Assembly (NCBI GenBank): GCA_007571275.1
Contig: RKRS01000082.1
Location: forward strand, 1-24,365
Direction: 5' to 3'
Source: Dehalococcoidia bacterium
GTDB taxonomy: Bacteria; Chloroflexota; Dehalococcoidia; Bin125
Length of the DNA: 24,365 bases
The notes under the pieces are model-generated. The model saw only the letters and a program-made list of their open reading frames with translations. It did no database searches and had not been told where the DNA came from. The position numbers were made by a program, and so were the translations under genes. This document shows, piece after piece, positions 14,696 through 22,268 of this stretch (positions are counted from its first letter, which is position 1; each line of letters opens with the position of its first letter).

Positions 14696-14920
14696 CTAGT
14701 TGGCGCTCTCGGTAGCGCGGCGGCGCTTCGAAATGCCCATGTCGTTCCAGCGCGAGCGGCCCTCGTTGCGATCCCAGATCGAATCCTCGGAGGAGTTGCG
14801 GAACTCCTTGGTCTCGCCACAGCTGCAGACGCCCATGGACATTGGACCGTTCGGGGCCTCGATCGTCCAGTGGTGGATGTGGGTAGGGACTTCGGTCTTC
14901 AGACGAGTCTTGGACGGCAT
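14696..14920 (-). CDS. 74-aa HH...CxC protein, putative metal-binding
   Basis: A small hydrophilic protein. Its recognisable core runs from THIHHWTIEAPNGPMSMG to VCSCGETKEFRNSSED. H14, H16, H17, C32 and C34 could form a zinc or other metal site. I recall similar short H-W-I-x-x-P-x-GP-x-S-x-GVC-x-x-CG modules in hypothetical Chloroflexi and actinobacterial proteins, usually with a CxxC rather than the CxC seen here; that recollection is not checked. The C-terminal 25 residues are basic and rich in Arg/Ser, which could bind nucleic acid. The ATG at 14920 has AGGAAGG eight bases upstream. pyrD follows 82 bp later on the same strand. The mRNA leader appears structured. Function unknown. Confidence 0.75.
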   Translation of the reverse strand: MPSKTRLKTEVPTHIHHWTIEAPNGPMSMGVCSCGETKEFRNSSEDSIWDRNEGRSRWNDMGISKRRRATESAN

Positions 14921-14983
14921 GGGGAGAACCTTCCTGAAACTGAGTAACCGGGCTGTGGACGCAACCCGCGTTCTGTCAGTCCC

Positions 14984-15020
14984 ACGTAGCAGGACGCTAC
15001 GTATACGCCTGTCGCCAGGC
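14984..15020 (-). promoter_or_regulatory. Two stem-loops in the leader of the HH...CxC gene
   Basis: ACGTAGC-AGGAC-GCTACGT (14984-15002) and GCCTG-TCGC-CAGGC (15007-15020, 5-bp stem) lie side by side 64-100 bp upstream of the ATG at 14920. A weaker third pairing, CCCG/CGGG, lies nearer the gene. They could be a structured 5' leader or the end of an unseen small RNA. I recognise no riboswitch class. Confidence 0.35.
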
Positions 15021-15315
15021 AATACATCGGGCAACACACGGCATGTCCACCTGTAAAGTGGAATACGCGCCGGTAACTGCTTGACGCTTTGTCTGTCGAA
15101 TTGGTTCCCAACTTTCGATATCTGGTAAGGGCACCGAGCTGGCGCATCATCCAGCCTTCTGCATACATCGCGATTGCAGGCGGATCGGTTCGTTAGGGTA
15201 CGATGAGATCAGTCCCATCAGGCTCGGCCATCGGCGCCGCGGCATGATGCACAACGGACTTGATCAAGATTGATTCCATTGCAAGGAGGCGCTTGAACAG
15301 CGTGTTGATGAAGCG
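15021..15315. other. Non-coding stretch upstream of mrp, with an N-terminal domain remnant
   Basis: No gene with codon structure is visible before 15271. A weak plus-strand promoter (TTGCAG 15174-15179, TACGAT 15199-15204, 19-bp spacer) may serve mrp. From TTC at 15274, just after an in-frame TGA (15271-15273), codons in the mrp frame read CKEALEQRVDEALRNAGA. This matches the end of the DUF59/MIP18 domain that normally precedes the Mrp ATPase. A perfect ribosome binding site AAGGAGG (15283-15289) lies inside this remnant but no in-frame start follows it at a normal distance. Confidence 0.5.
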
Positions 15316-16194
15316 TTGCGGAATGCCGGGGCCGATTCAGTGGTCTGTGAATTCCGCGTCGACGTTCCCGCCTGGCAGGGGAGTGGCCAGCAGGCCGCCA
15401 TCGGTGGAGTCAAGAACATCATCGCCGTGGCCTCGAACAAGGGTGGCGTGGGGAAGTCCACACTCGCTACCAATTTGGCTGTAGCTCTGTCTCAGTCGGG
15501 AGCGGCGGTGGGTCTGGTCGACGCCGACGCCACCGGTCCCAATCTGCCGACGATGTTCGGGCTACCCAACGGTTTCCAGGCCCAGAGCGAGCGAGGGCTG
15601 CATCCAGTGGAGCGGTACGGGGTCAAAGTGATCTCATTGGGCTTCCTGTTGCCTCCCGGCGCGCCCGTTGTCTGGCGCGGACCGATGATTGGATCGGCGA
15701 TTCGCCAGCTGCTGCACGATGTGGATTGGGGTGAGATTGACTATCTGCTCATTGACCTGCCACCGGGAACGAGTGACGCCTCGATGTCGATGGCGCAGGA
15801 AGCGCCGATCGCGGGCGCGGTGGTGGTCTCAACACCGCAGCAAGTGGCGTTGGAGGACGCCAGCAAGGCGGTGACCATGTTCGAGAAACTCGACGTGCCG
15901 GTGTTCGGCCTCGTCGAGAACATGTCCTACTTCATCACGCCCGATACAGGACAGCGGGTGGAGATTTTCGGACACGGAGGCGCACGGGACGCCGCCGATG
16001 ATTTGGAGATCGACTTTTTGGGTGAGGTGCCGCTCGCGACAGAAGTACGGGCCGGCGGCGACGAAGGACAGCCGATTGTCGCGTTCGACGAAACGAACCC
16101 GGCAGCCCAGGCGTTTGTCGCGATTGCGGAGCGTGTGGCGGTCAAGGCGGCCGCGTCTGCGTTGCTGCAGGCGCCCACGATTCCCGTGTTATGA
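15316..16194 (+). CDS. mrp: Mrp/NBP35-family P-loop ATPase (iron-sulfur carrier type), N-terminally short
   Basis: Mrp proteins are P-loop NTPases of the MinD/ParA class proposed to carry Fe-S clusters to apoproteins. The 292 aa show the deviant Walker A NKGGVGKST (41-49), VDADATGPNLPTM, Walker B-like YLLIDLPPGTSD (143-154), VVVSTPQQVALEDASKAV and GLVENMSYFITPDTG (198-212). The usual CxxC after NMSYF is TPDT here, so the canonical cluster-bridging cysteines are absent. A full Mrp also has about 90 residues of DUF59 domain in front; only its tail is present. TTG at 15316 is the first usable start in frame, GTG at 15340 the next; neither has a good SD. The NYN gene starts at the very next base after the stop. 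Confidence 0.88.
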   Translation: MRNAGADSVVCEFRVDVPAWQGSGQQAAIGGVKNIIAVASNKGGVGKSTLATNLAVALSQSGAAVGLVDADATGPNLPTMFGLPNGFQAQSERGLHPVERYGVKVISLGFLLPPGAPVVWRGPMIGSAIRQLLHDVDWGEIDYLLIDLPPGTSDASMSMAQEAPIAGAVVVSTPQQVALEDASKAVTMFEKLDVPVFGLVENMSYFITPDTGQRVEIFGHGGARDAADDLEIDFLGEVPLATEVRAGGDEGQPIVAFDETNPAAQAFVAIAERVAVKAAASALLQAPTIPVL

Positions 16195-17139
16195 ATGGAA
16201 AGTCAGGCAATGACGAGATTTTTGAGACGGACGACACCAACCGAACAGTCCGTCGGCGAGCAGAATGAGGATCGAGCGAAGCCCGCGGTAGCACCTCCGA
16301 CATCGACCCCAAAACGACCAGCGATGCAGTCCCTGGTTGAGCCTCCAGCGAAAGCGCCGGCGCGACGCGGATCGAGACGGCGATCCTCCTCCAGCAATGG
16401 CGCTGGTACCAGCGCGGCGTCCGGACCTCAGTCCAACAAGCCATCAGGGAGCCGAAGTTCGCGCCGCGCTCCACAGGGAGCGTCCCCACCCGATCAGACG
16501 GAGCAGATGCTGGCGCTGCTTGAGCGCCAGACAGCGCTGCTCGAACAACAGGGCAAGACCATTGAGCGATTGGCTGAGTCGCAGGCGTTGCTCACGGAAA
16601 CACTGCTTGGTCAGCGTGGCGAGGATGCCAGCCCAGCCCGAATTGAAGTGCTGCCGAAGTTGGCCATCTTTGTTGATGTGCCCAACATTCTCTACGGAGC
16701 TGAATCGTCGGGCGTGCGTCTCAACTGGGGGAAGGTCGCCGACTTCCTCTCGCACGGTCGTACGCTGGTCCGCGCGATCGCCTATGCGCCGATCTCGGAT
16801 GATCCGACCGCGCGAACCGAGAACGAGCGCTTCGTTGTCCCATTCCTCGATCACGGATACCGCATTGCCACGAAGCCGCTCAAGCGCTTCACGGGTGGGT
16901 CGGTCAAGGCGAATTTCGACGTTGAGTTGGCGATCGACGTCCTGACGATGTCAGACCGCGTCGACGTGATCGTCCTGGTTTCTGGAGATGGCGATTTCCG
17001 GCGACTGGTCGAAATCGTGGGCGCGCGCGGAGTGCGCGTCGAGGTGATGGCGTTCGGCAAGAGCACGTCATCAGACCTGCGCCAGGTCGCCGACCGCTAC
17101 ATCGACATCGCTCAATACGCTGACCAGCTGCGGGACTAG
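16195..17139 (+). CDS. NYN-domain (LabA/DUF88-like) putative RNase with coiled-coil region
   Basis: NYN domains are PIN-like nucleases acting on RNA. In the 314 aa, residues 1-100 are a low-complexity Ser/Arg/Pro/Ala tract and 101-140 a predicted coiled coil (Leu/Glu/Gln heptads, e.g. MLALLERQTALLEQQ). The NYN domain runs about 153-312: FVDVPNILYG (D161, N164), KANFDVELAIDVL (D242, D248), VLVSGDGDFRRLVE (D265, D267) and VMAFGKSTSSDLRQVAD. All acidic metal-binding positions I can identify are present, so it is probably active. The ATG at 16195 directly follows the mrp TGA, suggesting coupling; an ATG at 16210 is an alternative. The disordered head plus coiled coil suggests oligomer formation or RNA tethering. 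Target unknown. Confidence 0.87.
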   Translation: MESQAMTRFLRRTTPTEQSVGEQNEDRAKPAVAPPTSTPKRPAMQSLVEPPAKAPARRGSRRRSSSSNGAGTSAASGPQSNKPSGSRSSRRAPQGASPPDQTEQMLALLERQTALLEQQGKTIERLAESQALLTETLLGQRGEDASPARIEVLPKLAIFVDVPNILYGAESSGVRLNWGKVADFLSHGRTLVRAIAYAPISDDPTARTENERFVVPFLDHGYRIATKPLKRFTGGSVKANFDVELAIDVLTMSDRVDVIVLVSGDGDFRRLVEIVGARGVRVEVMAFGKSTSSDLRQVADRYIDIAQYADQLRD

Positions 17140-17169
17140 GGTCCGTAGCCGGCCAGCAGGTCGTGGAGC

Positions 17170-18009
17170 CTATTCCGCAGCAAAGTAGCGGGTACCGTCG
17201 CGCCGCGCCGCTCGTCCCAGTCCGGGGAAGTTGAAGTGGCCCGAGGCGATTAACGCGTTCTCGGCTTCGATCTGGTCGAAGAGCTTGTGTCGACTGGCTG
17301 TGGAGTCGTCGGTATTGACGTCGGCGCTGGGGCACCAGTCAGTCTCGGTGAGCTGGACCAGGTGGTGGGCCGCGTCGCCAAGCACGTAGGCCTTCTCGCC
17401 GCCGCTGCTGACGGCGAAGGACACGTGTCCTGGCGTGTGCCCTGGCGTCGGTACCGTCACAACCTCGGATGTCAGGGCGTGCTCACCCTCAACGAAGTCA
17501 ACCAAGCCGGCATCGACAATTGGGCTGAGGACATTGTCGTACTGCGCGCCCTGTTTGAGTTCATCTGTGCTGGTCCAGAAGTCCCATTCGGCCTGCTGGA
17601 TGATATGTCGGGCATTGGGGAACTGCGGAACGGGCGTGCCGTCATTGTCGTAAGTATTCCAGCCCGTGTGGTCAAAATGCAGGTGGGAGAAGGCGACGAT
17701 GTCAATGTCGTTGGGCGAGACGCCGGCTTCTTGCATCACGGTCGGGAGCCCTGGCGGCTCTTTGAGCGGCATCATTGTCGGCCGACCACCGATACCGGAG
17801 TCGACGAGAATCGTCGTGCCGTCGGAGATTACCAGCCAGGCACCGAGGTTGAGCGTGAGGTTGCCGTCCTCGTCGAGCAGATCGCGATAGTTGTCCCAAT
17901 CGGAGTCTTCAGTCTTGTTGAAAAACGCCGTTGGCGGCATGGCGGCCCATGAGTCCTGGACCGCAATGAGCGTTGCGCCGCCAACTTCAACCTTGTGGAA
18001 CTGTCCCAT
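17170..18009 (-). CDS. MBL-fold metallo-hydrolase (lactonase-like subgroup)
   Basis: A 279-aa metallo-beta-lactamase-fold hydrolase. The dinuclear metal motif is SHLHFDHTGWN (H109, H111, D113, H114). Further ligands lie in TPGHTPGHVSF (H191), LGDAAHH (D212) and ASGHFNFPG near the C-terminus. The layout, with a long N-terminal part and a C-terminal GHFxFPGLG, is that of the AHL-lactonase/quorum-quenching-like subgroup, which also hydrolyses other lactones or esters; the substrate is not readable. No signal peptide. AAAGGCGG precedes the ATG at 18009. It follows glcF by 64 bp with a direct-repeat element in the gap, so it may have its own promoter. Confidence 0.88.
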   Translation of the reverse strand: MGQFHKVEVGGATLIAVQDSWAAMPPTAFFNKTEDSDWDNYRDLLDEDGNLTLNLGAWLVISDGTTILVDSGIGGRPTMMPLKEPPGLPTVMQEAGVSPNDIDIVAFSHLHFDHTGWNTYDNDGTPVPQFPNARHIIQQAEWDFWTSTDELKQGAQYDNVLSPIVDAGLVDFVEGEHALTSEVVTVPTPGHTPGHVSFAVSSGGEKAYVLGDAAHHLVQLTETDWCPSADVNTDDSTASRHKLFDQIEAENALIASGHFNFPGLGRAARRDGTRYFAAE

Positions 18010-18030
18010 GATCGCCGCCTTTCTAGTGCT

Positions 18031-18050
18031 GAGTGATCAGGAATGATCAG
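18031..18050 (-). repeat. Tandem 10-bp repeat upstream of the MBL hydrolase gene
   Basis: GAGTGATCAG and GAATGATCAG stand head to tail (9 of 10 identical), each containing the palindrome TGATCA, in the spacer between glcF and the MBL gene. The 10-bp period, about one helical turn, would place two protein subunits on the same DNA face. A binding site is inferred. Confidence 0.45.
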
Positions 18051-18073
18051 TGTTGCGCTAGGAGGCTAACCGA

Positions 18074-19432
18074 TTAGTCGAACTGTTCCTGGTCTCCTAG
18101 CTTGTACGACTCGTCCAGCAACTCGATGGCGTGGGTTGAGCGCGGCATCATGCGGCGTTCGTCGTCGAAGCGGGCAATGCCGGCGTCGAGCTGCAGCATG
18201 CAGCCGGGATTGGCGGTGCAGACTTGCTCGGCGTTGGTCGAGAGCACGTCTTCCATCTTCTCTGCCAGGACCCGCTTCGAGATATCGCTCTGAACTACGG
18301 AGTAGATGCCGGCCGAACCGCAACACTTGTCGGGTTTCCGCATCTCCTCCAGAGTCAGTCCGGGGATGCTGCGCAGGACGTCTCGCGGCGCGCTGCGAAT
18401 GTTCTGCGCATGCGAGAGGTGGCATGAGTCCTGATAAGTGACAGTGCGCTCGATGCGACCTCTTGGGGGCGCGAAACCAAGCTCCACGAGATACTCGTGG
18501 ACATCTCTGACGCGGGCGGCAAAGGCCGTGGCTCGTTCAGCGTACGAGGCGTCGTTGCGCAGGAGATGACCGTACTCCTTCAGATGCGAGCCGCAGCCGG
18601 CTGCGTTGATCAGGATGGCGTCGGGCAAGTCGCTGGTCTGTGGCGTCAGGGCGTCGATGTTTTGTCGCGCCAGGTTGCGCGCCGCCTCGATATCGCCGCC
18701 ATGCGCGTGCAGAGCGCCGCAGCACAGCTGCGACTCGGGAGCGTCAACAGCGACGCCGTTGCGCGCGAAGACACGAACGGTCGCGCGGTGCGTGTCGGGA
18801 TAGGCCAATGGCATCATGCAGCCGGTGATCAGGCGGGCGCGGGCCCGGAGAGGTTGTGTTGGCGCGATCTGAGCGGCTTCACGATTGGCGTAGAAGGGCT
18901 TGTCGGCGACTGGCGACAGCGCGTCGATATCGGCAAGTTTCGGCGACAGTCGTCTGAGCAGTCCCGATTTGCGTACCAGGCTCTGGATGCCCGTCATCTG
19001 GTAGAGCTTGAGACCGTATCCGGCCAACCTCATCCGTCGTGGGTACGGGAACAGCCCGCGCATCACGAGCCGCCAGATGATTCGCTGGCGTCGCGGCCAC
19101 TTGTTCTGCGTGAAGGCTTCGGCGCGTGTCGCTTCCATCAGTCGGCCATAGGGCACCTTCGATGGACAGGCGGTCTCGCAAGCGCGGCACTGGAGACATT
19201 GGTCAAAGTGTTGCTGAACTCGTGGCGACCACTCAATGCGCCCGTTGTCCAGTCCCCGCATCAGTGCGATCCGACCTCGAGGCGAATCCGTCTCAATCCC
19301 CAGATCGTGGTAAGTCGGACAGGCGTTGAGGCAGAATCCGCAATGAACACAGAGTCCGAGATCGCCTGCGTCCGGTCGATCTTCCGTCAGCCAGATCGGT
19401 TCAGCGTCGGGTGAAGGCGGAGCGAGGCTCAT
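18074..19432 (-). CDS. glcF: Glycolate/2-hydroxyacid oxidase iron-sulfur subunit
   Basis: Passes electrons from the flavin subunits GlcD/GlcE towards the membrane quinone pool. The 452 aa have two [4Fe-4S] motifs near the N-terminus: C28, C31, C34 with C38-P (CVHCGFCLNACP), and C79, C82, C85 with C89-P (CLQCRACETACP). Two CCG-domain signatures follow (CCGALHAHGGD and KCCGSAGIY), which bind a non-cubane cluster in related proteins. Length is normal and all cluster cysteines are present. It starts 9 bp after glcE; no strong SD is seen, so coupling is likely. It is the last of the D-E-F set. Glycolate is the textbook substrate, but D-lactate or another 2-hydroxyacid is possible. Confidence 0.92.
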   Translation of the reverse strand: MSLAPPSPDAEPIWLTEDRPDAGDLGLCVHCGFCLNACPTYHDLGIETDSPRGRIALMRGLDNGRIEWSPRVQQHFDQCLQCRACETACPSKVPYGRLMEATRAEAFTQNKWPRRQRIIWRLVMRGLFPYPRRMRLAGYGLKLYQMTGIQSLVRKSGLLRRLSPKLADIDALSPVADKPFYANREAAQIAPTQPLRARARLITGCMMPLAYPDTHRATVRVFARNGVAVDAPESQLCCGALHAHGGDIEAARNLARQNIDALTPQTSDLPDAILINAAGCGSHLKEYGHLLRNDASYAERATAFAARVRDVHEYLVELGFAPPRGRIERTVTYQDSCHLSHAQNIRSAPRDVLRSIPGLTLEEMRKPDKCCGSAGIYSVVQSDISKRVLAEKMEDVLSTNAEQVCTANPGCMLQLDAGIARFDDERRMMPRSTHAIELLDESYKLGDQEQFD

Positions 19433-19441
19433 GATTGCAGC

Positions 19442-20752
19442 TTAGATTCCGTCTATGAATCGCCCGGGATTGAGAATGCCCTGCGGATCAAATTGTTCCT
19501 TGATATTGTGCATCAATCGAGCGCCGGGTCCGCTTGGTCCCCAGATGTTGACGGCCTGTTTGAGCTCGGGCTGGGCCGTTTCGACGGTGAGCCGTCCCTG
19601 TAACGGTCCGAGCTCGTTTCGCAGGGACTTGATGACGTCGGCGTCAATCGCCGCCACCTCAAGAAACAGCAATCCCGAGTCGGCGGCGGCAATCCAGGAT
19701 GATGCGTCTGGCAGCTGTCTGCTCAGGATTTGCTGGGCGCGGATGAGCTGAGCCGGTGGCACGCCGAGACGCAGGCGGATGTGCTGTCGGGAAGTCTGTA
19801 GCTCCAGATCGGCGACCGCCTGCCAGGTTTCGACGATCGCGCTGGTCGTTCGTTCCGGGCCGTCCAGCCCGGCTGCTCGGGCGGCTTGTAGGCCTTGCGC
19901 CAGCACTTCCGATGCGGCTGATTCCAGTCCGTTGGCGCGCAGGAGGAGCGCTGGCTGGTCGTGCAGGATGCTCGCGCCCAGCGCCCCGGCGTTTGCGGCC
20001 GCCTCGGATGACAGGGCGACGCAGCCATTGAGGAACGGCGCGGCCTTCGCTGCTGACTGCGCGGCCGCGAGAGCCGCCTCGAATGTCGGCGCATTGAGCG
20101 CCACGATCTGGTCGCTGGCGGGCTGAGGTCGGAGTTTGAATGTGAGCTCGACAATGACGCCGAGTGTACCGAGCGACCCGGCGAAGAGTTTGGGCAGGTC
20201 GTAGCCGCTGACGTTCTTGACGACCCGGCCCCCGCCTGTGATCGGAGTGCCGTCGGCCTTGATCATTCGCATCCCGATCAGCCAGTCGCGAGGACCGCCG
20301 AATGCGTTCCGGCGCAGGCCGCCGCGCCCGACCGCGCAGATGCCGCCGAGCGTTGCCCGCTCGAAGCGCGGGTGATCGAGAGGCAGAAACTGTCCATTGG
20401 TGGCCAGATGACGCTGCAGATCGGCAAGCGTCATACCCGCCTGCGCCGTGATGGTGAAATCGTTCGGTTCATAGTCGACGATCTGGTTCATGCCAGCCAG
20501 GTCGAGCGCCAGGTCGTAGCGACGAGGCGGCATGCCCAGGCCGAGCATGGTCCGTCCACCAATCGGGATCACTGCGAGGTCGTGGTCGGTTGCGATCGAC
20601 TGGATACGTGCGACCTCGGCGAGGGAGTGGACCGTCGCCGCCGCTTTGGGCAGCAGTCCGTCGATTGTGTAGCGGGAGAGTCGGGCGGAATCAGTTTCCA
20701 GGTCGTCGAAGAGTGCTGCGAATCCTGCGGCGCCGATGTCAGCGCTCGCCAT
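19442..20752 (-). CDS. glcE: Glycolate/2-hydroxyacid oxidase FAD-binding subunit
   Basis: The second flavin-type subunit, 436 aa, with one FAD-binding PCMH domain in the N-terminal half: AVIPIGGRTMLGLG (60-73), QFLPLDHPRF, TLGGICAVGRGGLRRNAFG, GGGRVVKNVSGYDLPKLFAGSLGTLG (173-198). The C-terminal half is shorter and more divergent than in GlcD and ends PQGILNPGRF, the usual FAD-linked oxidase tail. AAGGAA seven bases before the ATG sets the start. It lies 27 bp after glcD and 9 bp before glcF, all one strand. Some Ala-rich sequence (about 225-300) is typical of GlcE. In characterised systems D, E and F are all needed for activity. Confidence 0.9.
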   Translation of the reverse strand: MASADIGAAGFAALFDDLETDSARLSRYTIDGLLPKAAATVHSLAEVARIQSIATDHDLAVIPIGGRTMLGLGMPPRRYDLALDLAGMNQIVDYEPNDFTITAQAGMTLADLQRHLATNGQFLPLDHPRFERATLGGICAVGRGGLRRNAFGGPRDWLIGMRMIKADGTPITGGGRVVKNVSGYDLPKLFAGSLGTLGVIVELTFKLRPQPASDQIVALNAPTFEAALAAAQSAAKAAPFLNGCVALSSEAAANAGALGASILHDQPALLLRANGLESAASEVLAQGLQAARAAGLDGPERTTSAIVETWQAVADLELQTSRQHIRLRLGVPPAQLIRAQQILSRQLPDASSWIAAADSGLLFLEVAAIDADVIKSLRNELGPLQGRLTVETAQPELKQAVNIWGPSGPGARLMHNIKEQFDPQGILNPGRFIDGI

Positions 20753-20779
20753 CGCGAGTTCCTTGCTTCGTGCACTGGC

Positions 20780-22234
20780 TCATACGAACGCTTTGGGTCC
20801 GAACTTGGCGATCTGGTGTTGAGCGTGCTGGTGGCCGGCCTCTCCGCAGCCGTGACCCTTGGGGAAGATTTTGCAGGGGTTGAAGTTTTCGGTTGGCCCG
20901 AATGCGGCGCGCAATGCCTTCATCGCGTCCATGTCCGCCTCGCTGAAGATCCAGGGCAGATAGTCGCGCTTTTCCAGACCGACGCCATGTTCACCAGTGA
21001 TCGCGCCGCCTGCGTCGACACAGACGCGCATGATCTCTCCACCAGCGTCCAACACACGCTCGGTTGCGCCTGGTTCACGCTCGTCGAACAGGAGACATGG
21101 GTGGAGGTTGCCATCTCCGGCATGGAACATGTTCGCTACTGGCAGGCGATAACGCTCGGCGATTTCGTACACCGCGTCGAGCACGTCGGGCAGTTTGGTC
21201 CGCGGAACTACGCCGTCCAGCAAGTAGTAGTTGGGCATGATCTGACCAAGCGCGCCGATGGCGCCTTTTCGGCCTGCCCAGAGCTGCTCCCGTTCGATCG
21301 GATCGGTGGCGGAGCGGACCTCGCGCGGCTCGAATCGGTTGAGAATTCCTTCCACTCGCGCGCCCTCGGCGTCGACCTGTGATTGCGGGCCATCAACTTC
21401 CACCAACAGCACCGCCTCGGCGTCCAGTGGGAATCCGGTGTTCAGGACCGGCTCGACAGCTGCGATGGTCATCTTGTCGATCATCTCCAGCGCCGCCGGC
21501 ACAATCCCGGAGGCAACCACGGCCGAGACGGCATTGGAGGCTTGCCTGACGCTGTCGTAGATGGCGAGCATCGTGCGGACAGCGCTGGGTCGCGGGACCA
21601 GTCGGACCAGGGCTTGGGTGACGATACCGACCGTGCCTTCAGAGCCAACCACGCAGCCGACCAGGTCGTAACCGGGCTCGTCGCGGGTGTCGTGACCGAT
21701 CCATTGCACCTCGCCGTCGGCAGTCACCAGCTCGAGCGCGAGCACGTGATTGGTCGTCGTGCCCCAGGCGAGCGTATGCGGTCCTCCAGCATTTTCGGCG
21801 ATGTTGCCACCGATCGTGCAGGCGCGTTGAGAGCTGGGATCCGGTGCGTAGGCGAGTTCGTACCGCTCCGCTTCAGCGCCAAGGTCGAGATTGACCACGC
21901 CGGGTTGTACGAGCGCTGTCTTGTTCTCCACGTCAATGTTGAGGATGCGTCGCATCCGGTTCATCCCGATGATCACGCCGCCTTTGGCCGCGAGCGCCCC
22001 GCCGCTCAGCCCGGTACCAGCGCCGCGAGGCGTGACTGGCGCGTCGTACTTGTTGGCGATCTTGATCAGGCTGGCAACATCTTCAGTGTTGGCGGGGAGC
22101 GCGATCACATCCGGATTGCCGCGATCGATAGTGCCGTCGTATTCGTAGACCAGGAGGTCCTCATCGTGCCAGACGACAGCCGCTTCGCCGATCGCGTCGA
22201 TTAATTCGTGAACCAAGGCGGTTGGGGTCTTCAT
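20780..22234 (-). CDS. glcD: Glycolate/D-lactate oxidase FAD-linked subunit
   Basis: The catalytic FAD subunit oxidising a 2-hydroxyacid to the 2-oxoacid. The 484 aa contain the PCMH flavin domain with TPRGAGTGLSGGALA (68-82), DPSSQRACTIGGNIAENAGG and VGSEGTVGIVTQA. The C-terminal FAD-oxidase domain has MFHAGDGNLHP and GAITGEHGVGLEKRDYL, with the conserved His and Glu, and ends FNPCKIFP. After this the protein adds a short His-rich tail, HGCGEAGHQHAQHQ, uncommon in the family as I know it. No SD is seen before the ATG at 22234; instead a -10-like TATCAT sits six bases upstream, suggesting a leaderless transcript starting inside the end of the hydrolase gene. glcE and glcF follow. Confidence 0.93.
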   Translation of the reverse strand: MKTPTALVHELIDAIGEAAVVWHDEDLLVYEYDGTIDRGNPDVIALPANTEDVASLIKIANKYDAPVTPRGAGTGLSGGALAAKGGVIIGMNRMRRILNIDVENKTALVQPGVVNLDLGAEAERYELAYAPDPSSQRACTIGGNIAENAGGPHTLAWGTTTNHVLALELVTADGEVQWIGHDTRDEPGYDLVGCVVGSEGTVGIVTQALVRLVPRPSAVRTMLAIYDSVRQASNAVSAVVASGIVPAALEMIDKMTIAAVEPVLNTGFPLDAEAVLLVEVDGPQSQVDAEGARVEGILNRFEPREVRSATDPIEREQLWAGRKGAIGALGQIMPNYYLLDGVVPRTKLPDVLDAVYEIAERYRLPVANMFHAGDGNLHPCLLFDEREPGATERVLDAGGEIMRVCVDAGGAITGEHGVGLEKRDYLPWIFSEADMDAMKALRAAFGPTENFNPCKIFPKGHGCGEAGHQHAQHQIAKFGPKAFV

Positions 22235-22240
22235 GGTTCG

Positions 22241-22268
22241 ATGATAGAGCGGCGCTCAGCCCTGTCTA
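22241..22268 (-). promoter_or_regulatory. Candidate leaderless promoter of glcDEF
   Basis: On the minus strand TAGACA (22268-22263, 5 of 6 to the -35 consensus), a 16-bp spacer and TATCAT (22246-22241) are followed by CGAACC and the glcD ATG. The element overlaps the last codons of the upstream hydrolase gene. It matches the start of rel (TATGAT, CGATCC, ATG) in 10 of 12 bases before the ATG. Confidence 0.5.

Noticed and set aside
18497..19414. Long plus-strand open frame opposite glcF
   Set aside because: A GC-rich antisense shadow; the minus frame holds all Fe-S motifs and this one has no family features.
20372..21382. Long plus-strand open frame opposite glcD/glcE
   Set aside because: It spans the junction of two well-supported minus-strand genes and shows no recognisable domain.
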